Assembly: GCA_025266875.1 (NCBI GenBank)
Contig: JALLLT010000001.1
Coordinates: forward strand, 248,001-312,000
Length of the DNA: 64,000 nt
From: Fennellomyces sp. T-0311
Taxonomy: Eukaryota > Mucoromycota > Mucoromycetes > Mucorales > Lichtheimiaceae
Reading direction: 5' to 3'
The position numbers were made by a program, and so were the translations under genes. The notes under the pieces were generated by a model. That model worked only from the letters and a program-made list of their open reading frames with translations. It was not told where the DNA came from and made no database searches. Each line of letters starts with the position of its first letter. Position 1 is the stretch's first letter. Positions 1-11,110 of the stretch are shown here, piece by piece.

Positions 1-65
1 CATCAAAAAGGTCAAGAGTAAAAGTGAAACAAATGAAGAGTCCGAAGGACTTCGTCAAAAAAAAA

Positions 66-448
66 TGGTATCCCTTAGCAAGGAAAGGCTTTCAAATGAC
101 AAGACCAAAAAAGATGATGTTTAATTGAGGAAAGCTACTCTCTATTTATACCAATGATGAGTCAGGATGGAGAAGATGAATACTTTTGTCTAATAGCCCA
201 AAGGTCTATATTCTCGCCGAGTCTCCAATGACCTTGTCGACTAATGTCAATGAGGCTGAAAGTCGTACAGAGCCTTAGTTAACAGAGTTGTCCTGCATGA
301 TTGGTAAAGCCAGATCAAGGTTGTACACGCAAGCAAATAAGATAATCGATAACCGTTCGGTTGTTGACGTCGCAATAGCAACCGATATAAACAACGACTA
401 AGAAAGATCTTGTAACCATGGATGATGATGTATGTCGAGAATATGACA
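66..448 (-). mobile_element. LTR-like terminal repeat, minus orientation
   Basis: Read on the minus strand it begins TGTCATATTC near 448 and ends ATACCA near 66. It has the family layout: a TATA box (TATAAATAG-like, here TATAAATAGAG), about 20 bases later an AATAAA-type signal, then a GTCTCGTCATTTG block. Seven copies of this LTR-like unit occur in the window. This one lies at the downstream end of the minus-strand long repeat copy. No partner LTR was found at the other end of that copy. Confidence 0.6.
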
Positions 449-559
449 TCTCGCCGATTGCTGCATTTCTATCCCTTCCGCGCGATTCAGAAACCACCGC
501 CGGTATAATGCTGTACTTGTATCTTGTAGATTGTGTGGGCGTGGCATTGTACTGGTGAG

Positions 560-861
560 TGTGTAAGTGTCTTGAAAGAGTTCATAGTTAGACAGGCCCT
601 CATAAAACCTTTTAATTTAGTTAAAATTATTTATTCATCAGATGAGCTATCATCTGCATTATATTCATTATCTTCGTCGTTAATCTCATGACTAAGAAAA
701 TTTATCTTTTGAGAAAATATAATAGCTAGAAAACAACACATATTTAAATTAAAGGATTCTAATGAATTAATTAAAATATTTGTTTGTGTTTCTTCCATTC
801 GCCAGCTTACTAAATACGTGTTTTCCGTAAACTCTTTCTGAATATATATTATGTTTTGTTC
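560..861. mobile_element. About 302 bp AT-rich insertion within repeat copy 1
   Basis: In copies 2, 3 and 4 the sequence reads directly from the TACTGGTGAG-type word into GAATCCCGCG. In copy 1 these are separated by about 302 bases of AT-rich DNA (560-861). I see no coding frame, no clear terminal inverted repeat and no clear target duplication, so the insertion is defined only by comparison with the paralogous copies. Confidence 0.5.
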
Positions 862-3800
862 TGAATCCCGCGGCGGACCCGACTCCCCTCCTCGGCCTGC
901 ATTCTTTCGAATTGAGCCACTCGATCCGGAGAGTACGGCTCGCCTTCGAACACCAATGGTGCTCCTCTCCGGGGTTCGGATGGCTCTGTTGGGGCGCCTG
1001 TTTTGGACCTTGCTGCGGTCATTCTGGCGGAGAAGTTGATGGCGTCGGCGTCGGCATCGGCGACTTGCTGTTTGATATCTCCAAGGATATCCCCCAGCCC
1101 ACTTCGCTCGGCCGTGCGATCATAGATCTATTATTAATGGATGTCATTGAATAAAGTAAGTAATCAGTTGGCACTTGTTTCATCACACGTATTACCTATT
1201 TTATGTAAATCAGCCATTCTTCGACAGCGGCATCATTTGCGGGGAAGGTCAGTAGCGCATTGCTTACGACTTCTTGCAGCGCGAAAAAACTGCAAAATGT
1301 CCAATAAATTTCGTTACATTTGCGTTGCTGAACAGCAGGGTCGTAATTTGAAGTTCCAGGGTGTCGCAATGCCATACAGAGGCAAAAGTGGGCAGCACCA
1401 AGACCACACCGAGCAACGGTAGCCTACTAGATTGTTCAAATTAGCAACAGTAACTGACCGGCCGATTCTGATATTATTACCTGACTTGACAAATGTTGAT
1501 GGCTATCTTGCGTCTACCAGCTGGCACAATTCTTCCACGCTATCCGGTGACTGGAAACTGTTGGTGAACTGATTGTATGTTTGTAACGTTGCTTCATCCC
1601 ATGTATCGGCGAAAAAGTCGTATCGGGATCCCGTGTAAACCAGGCTGGACGGGGTCAACATTATGATTGGCTCCACGATATGCAGGTAGTGAGTGTCGAA
1701 CGGAATACCAATTTGTATACCCTTGAGGACTATGAGAGGAGCAGGTCTACAAACATTGAAAGTGCGGTGCCGGCAATGTCGTCCCAGAAGCCCAAGTTTG
1801 AGCGGATGTTTTGCGTGGTGACATCCTTGTCCATGGTCAGGTTTACAGTGCTTCTGTTTGTCGTCACCCGTCCAGGCGTTGCTTCGGTGATAAACCCGCT
1901 ATGCTCAGAATTCAAGGACAAAGTCCCATACGCATGAATTGAGATATCTTCTTCACCAAAGCTTCGACCCAAGGCAACTTGAGCGATGGTGTATACGACC
2001 CAGCGAGAGTGATTCCAGTGGCAGTGATTTCCAGTGGCAGTAATTTCCAGTGCAATGATTAAAGTTGGTATACGGAGAATGAGCAAGGACCCCAAGATTA
2101 TTCCAAAGTAAACGAGAGAGATATCTTGATATATTTTCGAGTTGCGGCAACTGTACTCTCATATTTTCGCCCAATGAATGTCAGTCGGGTACTGCTTGAT
2201 ATAGAGATCCAAATGACGGCGCAACAACGGCTACTGGAGGCGGCAGACGCGAAAGCAGCAAATCACATTTTGTGAGCCAAACACCTCGGCATCTTCTGGT
2301 AACTGTTCTTGCGTGAACACTCGAGGAAAGGTGGCGGGGTCAAAGGTACACGGGCATCGATTAAGGCATTCACTGCGACGTAATGACAATTGTTCAAGTG
2401 GCTCCAAACCAGACGATCAGTGGCAAATCTTCCTGCTTGTTCGCGTCTCCACTGGTGGTCTACTTGATAAAGTTGATACGGTTCATTGCGGAAGCTTGAG
2501 ATGAGAAAAAAAAAGTAGAGGAAAAGACCTAGAGAAAAAAAGGCGTATGTCTGACCTCCTTAAATATGTCGCATTTGCGTAACTCAAGTACCGGTTTCAT
2601 TGTTTACCAATTCGTTTGCATATGGTAATTCACCGCTTCGTTATGTAAACAGCTGTATTCATGTCTTTTTGTTTTACAACACCCACAAGGAATGCAACAC
2701 TGTGTTTAATATATCCTAGCAGAATATCTAACAATTTATCCCATAGAATGTTACAGTAGAGTTCATATTGAGCAAGGGGCGCCAGGTGATACGAAAATTG
2801 TATGGTGGTTGCACTGCAACAAATAAAACAGGGGGTAACCATGCGTGGTAACTTTCTGTGAGCGTCTCCGTCGCCATACAATTGCATAAATAATCGGGCG
2901 GGGACCAAAATGACAGGCCCGACTCACAAGCAAAGAGTTCAACTGATGCAACGCCGATCGTGCTTTCCAAAGCCGCAGTTGAAATAAAGAAAACTGCTTA
3001 TGCATTTTGCTCGCGATGCGAGTACTGAAACCTTCTCTCTGTTGCCCATTTCCTTTTGGGATTTACTACGGACACTTCACAAGAATGTGACTCGACGCTA
3101 TTTTTTTACGGGAGAAAATACTTCCAAGTGCTTCGAAATAATGCTACATCGAGGAATGTAATGAAAAGCCATAGTGCGATCAAATTAATGCGTGAATGCA
3201 AGCTGGAGCGCCAACGGCTTGTGGAATGGAGTTTAAAGTAGCGCATAGAAAAATAGATGCAGCTTTATCCAAGGCGCGGATCTGGGTACTTTAATCGGGT
3301 ACCTGCATATCATCTGTGCCTGTACCAAATTTAGGTACCTATTTGCCTATACGCATCCGTAAAATGAAAATGTGTTATACGGGTTTTCAGAATAGAGAAG
3401 AAAACGCTTGTAGTCTATGCCTAAACATTTGCTTTATGCATCAAAGTGTACAGAAAAGTAGGAGTATGGCTCACGCTAGAATTGAGCAACTAGAAAATAC
3501 TGAAAATAATTTGAAGTACGTAGCTGTCATGTCAATGAACGCGTGTTGTTTTGTATTATAAACTGAATATGGACTTAATAGCATGTAAAAGTGGGCGTAT
3601 TTGTATTTGGATTTACCGAAGAGAGTGTGTTGGCGATAATGAAAATATGCGAGTAGCTGTGTGCTGCTTTTTTTCCTAATCAATTTCGGACCAATGTGGT
3701 CTGGGTACCATGTACGTAGGGGGGAATTAGTGTAGGTTTATCTTTTTTTTTTAATGGAAACACTTGTTTATTTTAAACATGCGTTTGACCCGTTGCATCA

Positions 3801-4474
3801 GCCTGGACGACTAATTGTATCGCCGCACTTGGTGCATTTCCGCGGCTTTCAAACTCTCTTTACACCTACAGAGAGTATAGATATACGTTAGTTACTATTA
3901 CTAGACAACGACGCATATGCCTCGCTCTCGCTATTGATACCGTATACTCTAAATATTGAGGCATTGGCAGTGGCTGATATATGTGGACAAGTGGCAAGTG
4001 GACGATAATACCCTCGGCAATGGTGCAAAGCTGCAAATGCAGCAGTAATGATCCTTATTGATGCAGGATGCACATTTGATTATACTTGTGGTCGAGAAGG
4101 AGCTGCAGAAGGAAGCGGCATTGAGATTGGTTCAGGTATTTGCTCGCATACTTCTGGGACATCTCTATTTGGGCCTCATAGACTTTTTTTAGATTGGCTC
4201 AAGCAGTGAGTTTGTCGGCTGTTGTATTTAACATGAGCATAACCACTGATCATTATCTCGGAACGGTTATCTCCTACTTTTCTTTTTGATAAAACTCACT
4301 CATGCAGACATATCTTCCATGTCCGGCACATTGTCATAGACGCAATCATGAATGCGTGTCAACAGCTATCACCTAGCTTACCATTATCCGTTATAGACCG
4401 GCTCCATTACGATAGGCGTCACCTCTTCCTCAATAGCGCCCCATCATAACATACATAGTGCGTGCTAATCATAC

Positions 4475-4847
4475 TGTCATACCGACATATCGTCATCCAT
4501 GATTGCACCCTTTCTCATCTTCTTGATTTTATCTGCTGTCATTACGAAATCAACAACCGTATAGTAACCGTTTGCCCTATTTGCTCATATGCAACTTTGA
4601 TCCAGCTTTACCGATCATGTAAGGCAACTCTGTTAACTTGGTCTCAGATCTTCGGTGTTTTCGACAATATGGCAAGATCATATAAGATTCGGTGATAACA
4701 TGGATCTTTGGGAATATTACACAAAGCATTGGTTTTCTCCGTCCCGACGCATCATCAGTATAGATAGAAAACGACTTTCTTCAATAAAACAGAAGCTTAT
4801 TTCTGGTCTCGTCATTCGAAAGCCTTTTCTCGTTAAGCGATACCACA
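4475..4847 (+). mobile_element. Solo LTR (plus)
   Basis: Starts TGTCATACCGACATAT and ends GCGATACCACA. It contains a TATA-like TATAGATAG, a TTCAATAAAACAG polyadenylation-type signal and GGTCTCGTCATTC, in the same order as the other LTRs here. No internal retrotransposon region follows. The flanking pentamers (CATAC and GTTAT) do not match, so no target duplication supports it. Confidence 0.6.
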
Positions 4848-5595
4848 GTTATTGCACACTTGCTGATTTATTATTATAGGAGTATATTTAAAACAATTGA
4901 TTTGAAATGGGTAAGGAAATAAGAAAAGGCACAAAAAGTTAGGGTAAGTATATCACACTGGGAAATATGCCCCCGTAATGCAGGTTATACTAGGTTAATC
5001 GCGGTAACCTCTCGTTTTTCATCGGAATTATTGATAAATTCTTGTTTAACCAAATTTAACCGAGATGTACCAAGTTTTCCGTTCTTTCGTTGGTTTTTTG
5101 TTGATAAAATCACGTTTATTAACGTTTTTTGTAAAACCTGGTATTTCTTGGTATTTTACGGTGTATGTACCGAGAATTCCAGAAAATAACATAGATGAAC
5201 GGATTGAACATAGAGAGCTTTATTTTTATTCAATTCACTTAAATGTCTTTAGAAAGACCAAGTTAAATAGGTTTCTTCATCATGTCGGTAAACACATAGT
5301 AATATCGGGCTTTGAAGGTTGAGGAGCATAGGACGCCGACAGCGCAATCAACTTCTGAAGCATCACAAACATAGAACCTTTTTTCCTTTGAGTTGAACGT
5401 ACCGTTTCCATACGGATAGCCATGCTTTGTTAATTTGGTGTTCGTAGCTAAACGTAACAGGCATAAGATTCGCTCCTCAGCTACAAAATACATCTATATT
5501 ATCCAAAAATTATTAAGCAAACCTCCTTCCTTTTTTGGAATCACCCTGTCCCTCACTTTATAGGAAATATTTTTTTTGTATCTTTAAACTATATA
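4848..5595. other. AT-rich spacer without a supported gene
   Basis: Contains low-complexity, AT-rich DNA with a scatter of GGTTAACC/TTTAACC-like words around 4990-5170. Comparable words occur at 17330-17480, which suggests relics of a small repeat. The open frames here (for example 5065-5322) are short and unlike any family I know. The right edge, CTATATACTAG, is the inferred 3' boundary of the neighbouring Helitron. Confidence 0.4.
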
Positions 5596-5693
5596 CTAGC
5601 AAAAACCCAACTCTAAACCCGAAACCTTACACCCTAAACCTTGCACTCGCAATGCTCGTGCTTAATTCTATTACCCACCCGCCACGCCCACCC

Positions 5694-5822
5694 ACCGTGC
5701 CCACCCGTCACCACACACACCACCACACCACACCACACCACACCACACCCGTCCACACGCACCACCACACCACACCACACCACACCCGTCCACACCGCAC
5801 CCATCCACCCATCCCACCCGCT
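5694..5822. repeat. CACCA/CCACA simple repeat
   Basis: About 130 bases built from repeats of CACCA and CCACA, interrupted by CCCGTCCACACG-type units. It lies between the stop codon and the inferred 3' end of the Helitron. The proline/threonine/histidine-rich open frames read across it (for example 5535-5921) are low-complexity artefacts. Confidence 0.85.
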
Positions 5823-6007
5823 CATCCTAAACCCTATGACACCCTAAACATTATAGTCACCCTAAACCTTATGATACAAATATTCAGTAAAAACAGGAGT
5901 ATAAACAAAAAGAGGAAATAATAAAGTGAGTGTCAGAATATGAAAGTAAAAAAGAAAGTCAAAGTATATAGTAAATCGGCAGTCCAGAAAGTGAATGAAG
6001 AAGTAAA

Positions 6008-9000
6008 TTAAAGAAGGACTTCACGAAAAACAACATTTCGTGTGTATTGGCCGGGTCGATTTTCTATTTGGGAGTTCTCTGGGTCAACCATAATGCGTAT
6101 AGCAGATGGCGTTCGTACTCGTGACATCGCTACATACAGCAATCCGTGTGTGAATGGTGGATCAGGCAAATAGAGTTCAACGTTGTCAAATGTTTGGCCT
6201 TGAGCTTTGTTAATTGTCATGGAAAATGCCAAGCGCACTGGGAATTGTGTTCTTTTAAACATAATTGGTGATCGTACTTCATTTGGCGTAAGAGTGATTC
6301 GTGGAATAAGAACCGTTGTGCCAGCAAAAGGGCCAGTGGCAATCTCAGCTTCGAGGACGTATCGCTGGAAGGATCGACAGATCAAGCGTGTTCCATTGCA
6401 GAGACCTTGTGACGTATGCAAATTGCGGAGCAGCATGATTGGGCAACCGACCTTAAGCTTCAAAGAATGAGGTGGAAGATCAGACGGGTTAAGAGAGTTC
6501 AAAAGCTCGGGTGGGTATGCGATCTGATTTTCAGGGTCATCGACTGCATCAGCACTTGAGAATTCATGGACTTCACCAGGGAAAAGCTCCAAACAGGTAT
6601 CGTTTAAAGTTGCAACATCCTTATTCTTGGGGGTCAGGATGGCGCGGCCGATAAGAAATTCGGTTGTGATGTTGGACCGGAAATTGTAAAATATAGAGTC
6701 GATGAGGTGGTACGTATTATAATGTGGCATAAGCATTCGGTCAGGGATATGCACTCTGTCGCTGGTCAAATCTCCATCATGCAATGGGACCGTCGGTTCT
6801 AACCCATTTCCAATTCGAAGCAAGTATTCTGCAAACTCGCGCAGCTCGTTCGCACCATTGGTATTTGCTGCTTGCTGAACACGCATGTTGACGTTGAGGT
6901 GATGAACAACAACATGCGGCCAGACATCCCGAGATTTGTTCAAGCATTCAGCGACAATCTGCGCACGGTTGGCATTTGGGATAACCGGTAAAACCTACAA
7001 ATGAGAAAACGTGAATACCAACATCTAGAGGTTTAGATGATGAATGCTCTATGTCACCTGTCGAAAATCGCCACCGAACACAACAACTTTTCCCCCGAAA
7101 GGTACATGCTCAAGTTCAGGGTCTTCAAGTCTCATAAGATCTTGAATGCTTCTGTTCACCGTCTCGATGACATCACGGCTAATCATAGATGCCTCATCCC
7201 ATACAATGAGATTGGCCATCCTGATTAGTCGTGCAGTGTCTGAGCGAGGAGTAAAACTGCAATGAGTTGAGCGATTCACCTCCAAAGGAATTTTCAGCGT
7301 TGAATGTGCAGTTTTTCCACCATCTAAAAGCAAAGCAGCAGTGCCACTTGTGGCTACTGCAATAGCGATTCCACCATCTCGACGCACGGTTTCCATAATA
7401 GCATTAAAGAGGTACGTCTTTCCACATCCTCCTGAGCCATTGACGAAATGAAGCCTTGGGCCATTTATATTATTGTCCAGCGCATCCATTACTGCAGTAA
7501 AGATGGCTTGCTGATCATCATTGAAGGTAAATTGACGAACCGGTTGATGCTGGAGCCGTGCAGTTAGCTGTCGATGGACGCGAATTATAAGCGGTTCGCC
7601 GTTGAGTTCTTCGGCATTTGCTGGTAAAACGAATCCATCAAACTCGAGTAGTGATCGTGATAATCCAGCCATCACTGATTCGATATCTAGAAGACCTCGT
7701 CCATATATAGCATCGGTAGCGAGTATCTCACGATCATCCAGTGCTTCGCGTTCGTCATATAAAAGGTCTTCAACCATCGCATCGCGGTGTGCCAGCCAAA
7801 GAGCATACGGGTCTTCTGGATTGCAAAATGCCAAGATGGTTGCAAATAGGCGTCGAAGCGCAGATGGCATTTGATAACCGGTAGCTTGTTCGAGACATTG
7901 ATGCCACTCTTCTTGCCCAGCAAGTAGACCCAGACGTCGGCAAGCTGCCTGAAACGAAGGCGCTTCTTCCCCGTTAATGGTGCGCAGGTCACGGAAACTC
8001 GTAGCACCCGGGACATTATACAAAAGTATGCGCAGATGGTATTTTTCAACCTCTCTGGGTGAGACAGCATAAATACGGCCGATTGTCCCACCAAACCCAC
8101 GCCTACGAATTCTCCATTGGCGAGTCTGTTGGACGAAAACGTAGTGTTCCGGAAAATTGGGGTAAAGGACAGTGCGCGCAGTTGGATTTTCAGCATTAAA
8201 GTTAAACCATGCTGTTAATGTGGTCTCGTGGGCACGGCTGGCAACATTGGCAGGATTTTCATCCTCATCAAAATGAACTGTTTGCTCACCTTCAAGGTGC
8301 ACAGCCAACCTCTGATGGGAAGGAAATTCGCGATGCAGAGGGAAGGAAAACAGACGCCAGCAGCCTTCTGAAGCAGATACATAGCGAGCATCCAGAAATG
8401 TCCTGATTTCATCAACTGGTTGGTCTTCGTTATCGTTGATACCGTTGTGCTGCCGTGAAACCATGGCAGCTGCTCGATCGTGACCCTTGTACACGTATTT
8501 ATACACATACTTAATCGAATGTATAGAAGAACATATCTCGACATTGATATGTGCATTATACTTGGTACACAGAAAGAGGTTATGCGGAACGACCCACATG
8601 TTTGTCATCTCTATCCCGTTCTTCAGAACAAAGTCGCCGTTTCTTGGTCTTTGGTAGATAGGGTATCCGTCATCGTTCATCATCGTTTCGTCCGAGTATT
8701 GTTTTGGATATCCTTTCGAGCATCTACCATTTTTCATGCACTTTGCGTTTGGATTTCGCTCTCCACAAAGGTTATGTATCATATGACGCTCAACAATAGC
8801 GCGCGCAGCAGGGTACATATTTGCGTTGGGAAGCTTGGCAGAGACGATCTGGTCACACTGAGCGGCAGTTTGTGGCTTATCCTGCTCAGCAAGGATGAGG
8901 AGAATATGGGCGTGTGGAAGGCCTCGTTTCTGGAACTCAATTGTGTGCACATGTGCGATAACGGTACCCAGAATCATATCCTTTGTCAGGTCGTGCATTA

Positions 9001-10770
9001 ACTGTTTGAATTTCATTCGGAAAACGCGTGCGGTGAGGTCAGGGCGATCAGGTGCTGTTTGGCCAGGTAGAAGAGCGTTTTGAATCTCGGGCCAGCGTGG
9101 ATTGCAAGTGAAGGTTATAAATAAATCTGGTTTTCCGAGCCTTCTGACGATACTCATTGCATCTTGATACAGTTGCTGCATATGTCGTGGGGAACCAATA
9201 AAGCTGGAGGGTAAAATAACGCGCCTTCCAACATTTGTCATATTGTTGTCACCAAGATGTACTGCATCAGCAACATTGCGGTAAAGATCGGTACGTAGTC
9301 GGTTTTGGTTTAGTCGTATGTAGCGTAGACGATTAGTTTCCATTTTTGCGTATGAATCAACGACGAATTGCTGGAATAGCCTCCCGAAACGATGCAAATC
9401 ATTGACGTTGACATCATCACCACGCACCATAAGGCGATATTTGTACCATTCCATCACAGTAATGCGATGATCATCAGTATATGACTCAATCGTCCAGCCC
9501 TCATCGCCTAATTTAAAGGTGTGTAAATAGTCATAACGAATTATTTTCAGGCTCAGCTAACCTTCCGGAAAGATAAGAACATAATGCAGCGCATCATAAA
9601 GCCGATGCATTTCACTGATAGATTGAAGCTCATTTGATCGTGCTCTCAAAACAATATCACGACTACTGGCTTGCACATCGTTGTTTTCCACAATAAGAAT
9701 ACCGATCTCAGCATCATTTGGTGCATTATAGCGTCGACGATCTGGAGTGTTCTCCGCATTGATAATCAAGGTGATGTCTTCCACTTCACCACGGCGTACG
9801 CGTTCAGCTGCAGTTGTGAAGTGCCGGATAAAGGGGTTTAGGCGATGCATTATATTTTGAAGCTCTTGAAGTGTATCTGTGCGAATATCAGCACCTGCAA
9901 TAGCCTGTCGTGTTTCGAGCTGCGTGGCAGGATCGTGCACATAAATTTGTGCAAATGCTGGCGTGTCGGCATCATTGTTGGGAAGTAGAGAGCCAATGCG
10001 ATGATACATACTGCCGTGAATACGGAAATTGTATGCGCCGCCTTCCGCATTTGCTACCGAATGGTCTAACTGTACGCCGATAGAAGTGAAACTGAGGGCG
10101 TTGTTGTAAGCACGAATGTTGGTGCGAAACTCTATTGCTCTGGCATCGGTGCCGCGCAATAAATTTGCAAGTTCAGGTGGCGTTGCACGCAGTTCTGGAA
10201 GAGCGACTACACCACCTTGGCAGCATAAGTTGAATACAGGACGAATGGGGGAAGACGTGGAGATTCGCTCTTCAATCCACATACGCGCCTGGCAGTCGGA
10301 ACAGAGCGTATCCATGGCGCCAAGGTCATGTACAGCAGGAATCGCATTACTGGACACGCGTGCACTATTATAAAGCTAATACTTCAAGTAAGGCGGAAGC
10401 CATGGATATAAAAGTTTTGCACACTAACAGCTGCTTGCTCATTTTGCTGAGGCACTATGATCGCATTGAGCTCATCAGTATCATGGTTGTCGGTGTCCGG
10501 TTCATTTGCCACAGGCTGATAAGCTACATTCAACTGGCATCGATGAGACGAACGACGCCAATGACCTGTTTGCCTGCAGCTTGCACAAACTGCAACACGT
10601 TCAGTAACTGCAGCACGCACAGGAACTGTGGTCGGTTCGGTACGACGATTGCCGAGCTCTTGCTCATTGCGTGCGCGCATTGCAAGTCTATTGGGATTCG
10701 CAAGGCAATTTCGGTGACTAATGCGGGAATGACCGGGAACACCACAGGTAGGGCAAATTGCTACTGACAT
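6008..10770 (-). CDS. Helitron Rep-helicase (RepHel), 4 exons, 1530 aa
   Basis: Exons by my reading: 10770-10429, 10375-9562, 9507-7058 and 6994-6008, joined by GT-AG introns of 53, 54 and 63 nt. The total of 4593 nt stays open throughout. Residues 1-114 hold two CX2CX4H-type zinc knuckles (CPTCGVPGH and CASCRQTGH). The middle holds the Helitron-like Rep domain, with the HUH motif GLPHAHILL near residue 585 and a tyrosine-rich KYVYKYVYKG motif. The C-terminal third is a Pif1/RecD2-type helicase with GSGGCGKTYL (Walker A, about residue 1080), IVWDEASM (Walker B), GGDFRQ, INKAQGQTF and YVAMSRVR. In known Helitrons Rep nicks and joins DNA and the helicase unwinds it during rolling-circle transposition. 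All expected motifs are present and no stop is needed, so it may be active. Confidence 0.88.
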
Positions 10771-10978
10771 TTGTTGAATGAAGAGCGAACCGAATTGACG
10801 GGACAAAAAACACAACACATATGTTTCAGGAACAAAATTTGACAGCAGCACCCTAAACGATTATCCGGGTGTACATATGTATTGTAAACGGATTTTTTCC
10901 TTTTTAGTGAGTTACTGAAGAAAGTTACGCGGACCCTAAACCCTAGCCCGAAACCCTAAGATTTTAATATATAGACTA

Positions 10979-11110
10979 GCGCTTCCTGCCTCGCTTCGCT
11001 TCGGCTGAATGAGCCCCTCCGCTTCGCTTCGTGTCATTCAACGGAAATCGCGTCGCAAGGGGGAAACCCCCTTGACCCCCACATTGGGGGGCAAGCCCCC
11101 CAAGCCCCCT
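10979..11110 (-). mobile_element. GC-rich palindromic Helitron-type 3' terminus
   Basis: The minus strand contains CCGTTGAATGACACGAAGCG, then GGGGCTCATTCAGCCGAAGC, and ends GGAAGCGCTAG. This looks like a Helitron 3' end (subterminal palindromes plus CTAG). It directly abuts the TC start of the intact Helitron at 10975. Upstream (11050-11110) is a run of GGGGG and CCCCC words that can fold back. The same sequence family occurs on the plus strand at 12544-12712. No coding capacity is seen. Confidence 0.55.

Larger units (their letters stand above)
1..4463. repeat. Left arm of a long inverted duplication
   Basis: The reverse complement of this stretch matches about 39335-43613 with moderate divergence. 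The match includes LTR-like sequence and also the 65 bases outside it: 1-65 mirrors 43558-43613, with the shared word GACGAAGTCCTTCGGACTC. Because the homology runs past the LTR boundary, the two arms look like a segmental duplication in inverted orientation, separated by about 35 kb, and not like two independent insertions. Position 1 is the window edge, so the arm may be longer. No convincing host gene is seen inside it. Confidence 0.7.
66..4463 (-). repeat. Long interspersed repeat, copy 1 (minus)
   Basis: One of four related copies; the others are 19078-22262 minus, about 38985-43557 plus and about 45950-53234 plus. In the family's sense direction it contains short open stretches that recur in other copies. 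Examples are a frame beginning MHKQFSLFQL near 3005 and gene-like remnants between about 2500 and 1680 with words such as FPRVFTQE and GRVTTNRSTV. None makes a continuous protein, and stops and frame changes break every frame. I do not recognise the protein. Two antisense short frames (3056-3241 and 3316-3561) also recur in copy 3, which probably reflects DNA similarity only. It is best described as a non-autonomous LTR-ended repeat carrying a decayed, unidentified gene. Confidence 0.6.
5596..10975 (-). mobile_element. Helitron, apparently full length
   Basis: A rolling-circle element on the minus strand. The 5' end is inferred at 10975, where the minus strand reads TCTATATATTAAAATC (the TC start expected of Helitrons). 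The 3' end is inferred at 5596, where it ends CTAG followed by T (the CTRR|T rule). No terminal inverted repeats or target duplication are expected or seen. One spliced gene of 1530 codons (6008-10770) fills it. Degenerate telomere-like words (TTTAGGG, GGGTTTAGGGTG) lie just inside both ends, and a CCACA-type simple repeat lies near the 3' end. I could not find a convincing short hairpin just before the CTAG. The ends are an inference; the coding content is clear. Confidence 0.75.

Noticed and set aside
5535..5921. 128-codon proline/histidine/threonine-rich frame and its antisense partner
   Set aside because: It reads through the CCACA simple repeat inside the Helitron 3' region. The composition is that of the repeat on every frame.
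8480..9001. 173-codon plus-strand frame inside the Helitron
   Set aside because: It is antisense to the conserved Rep domain, whose motifs are clear on the minus strand.
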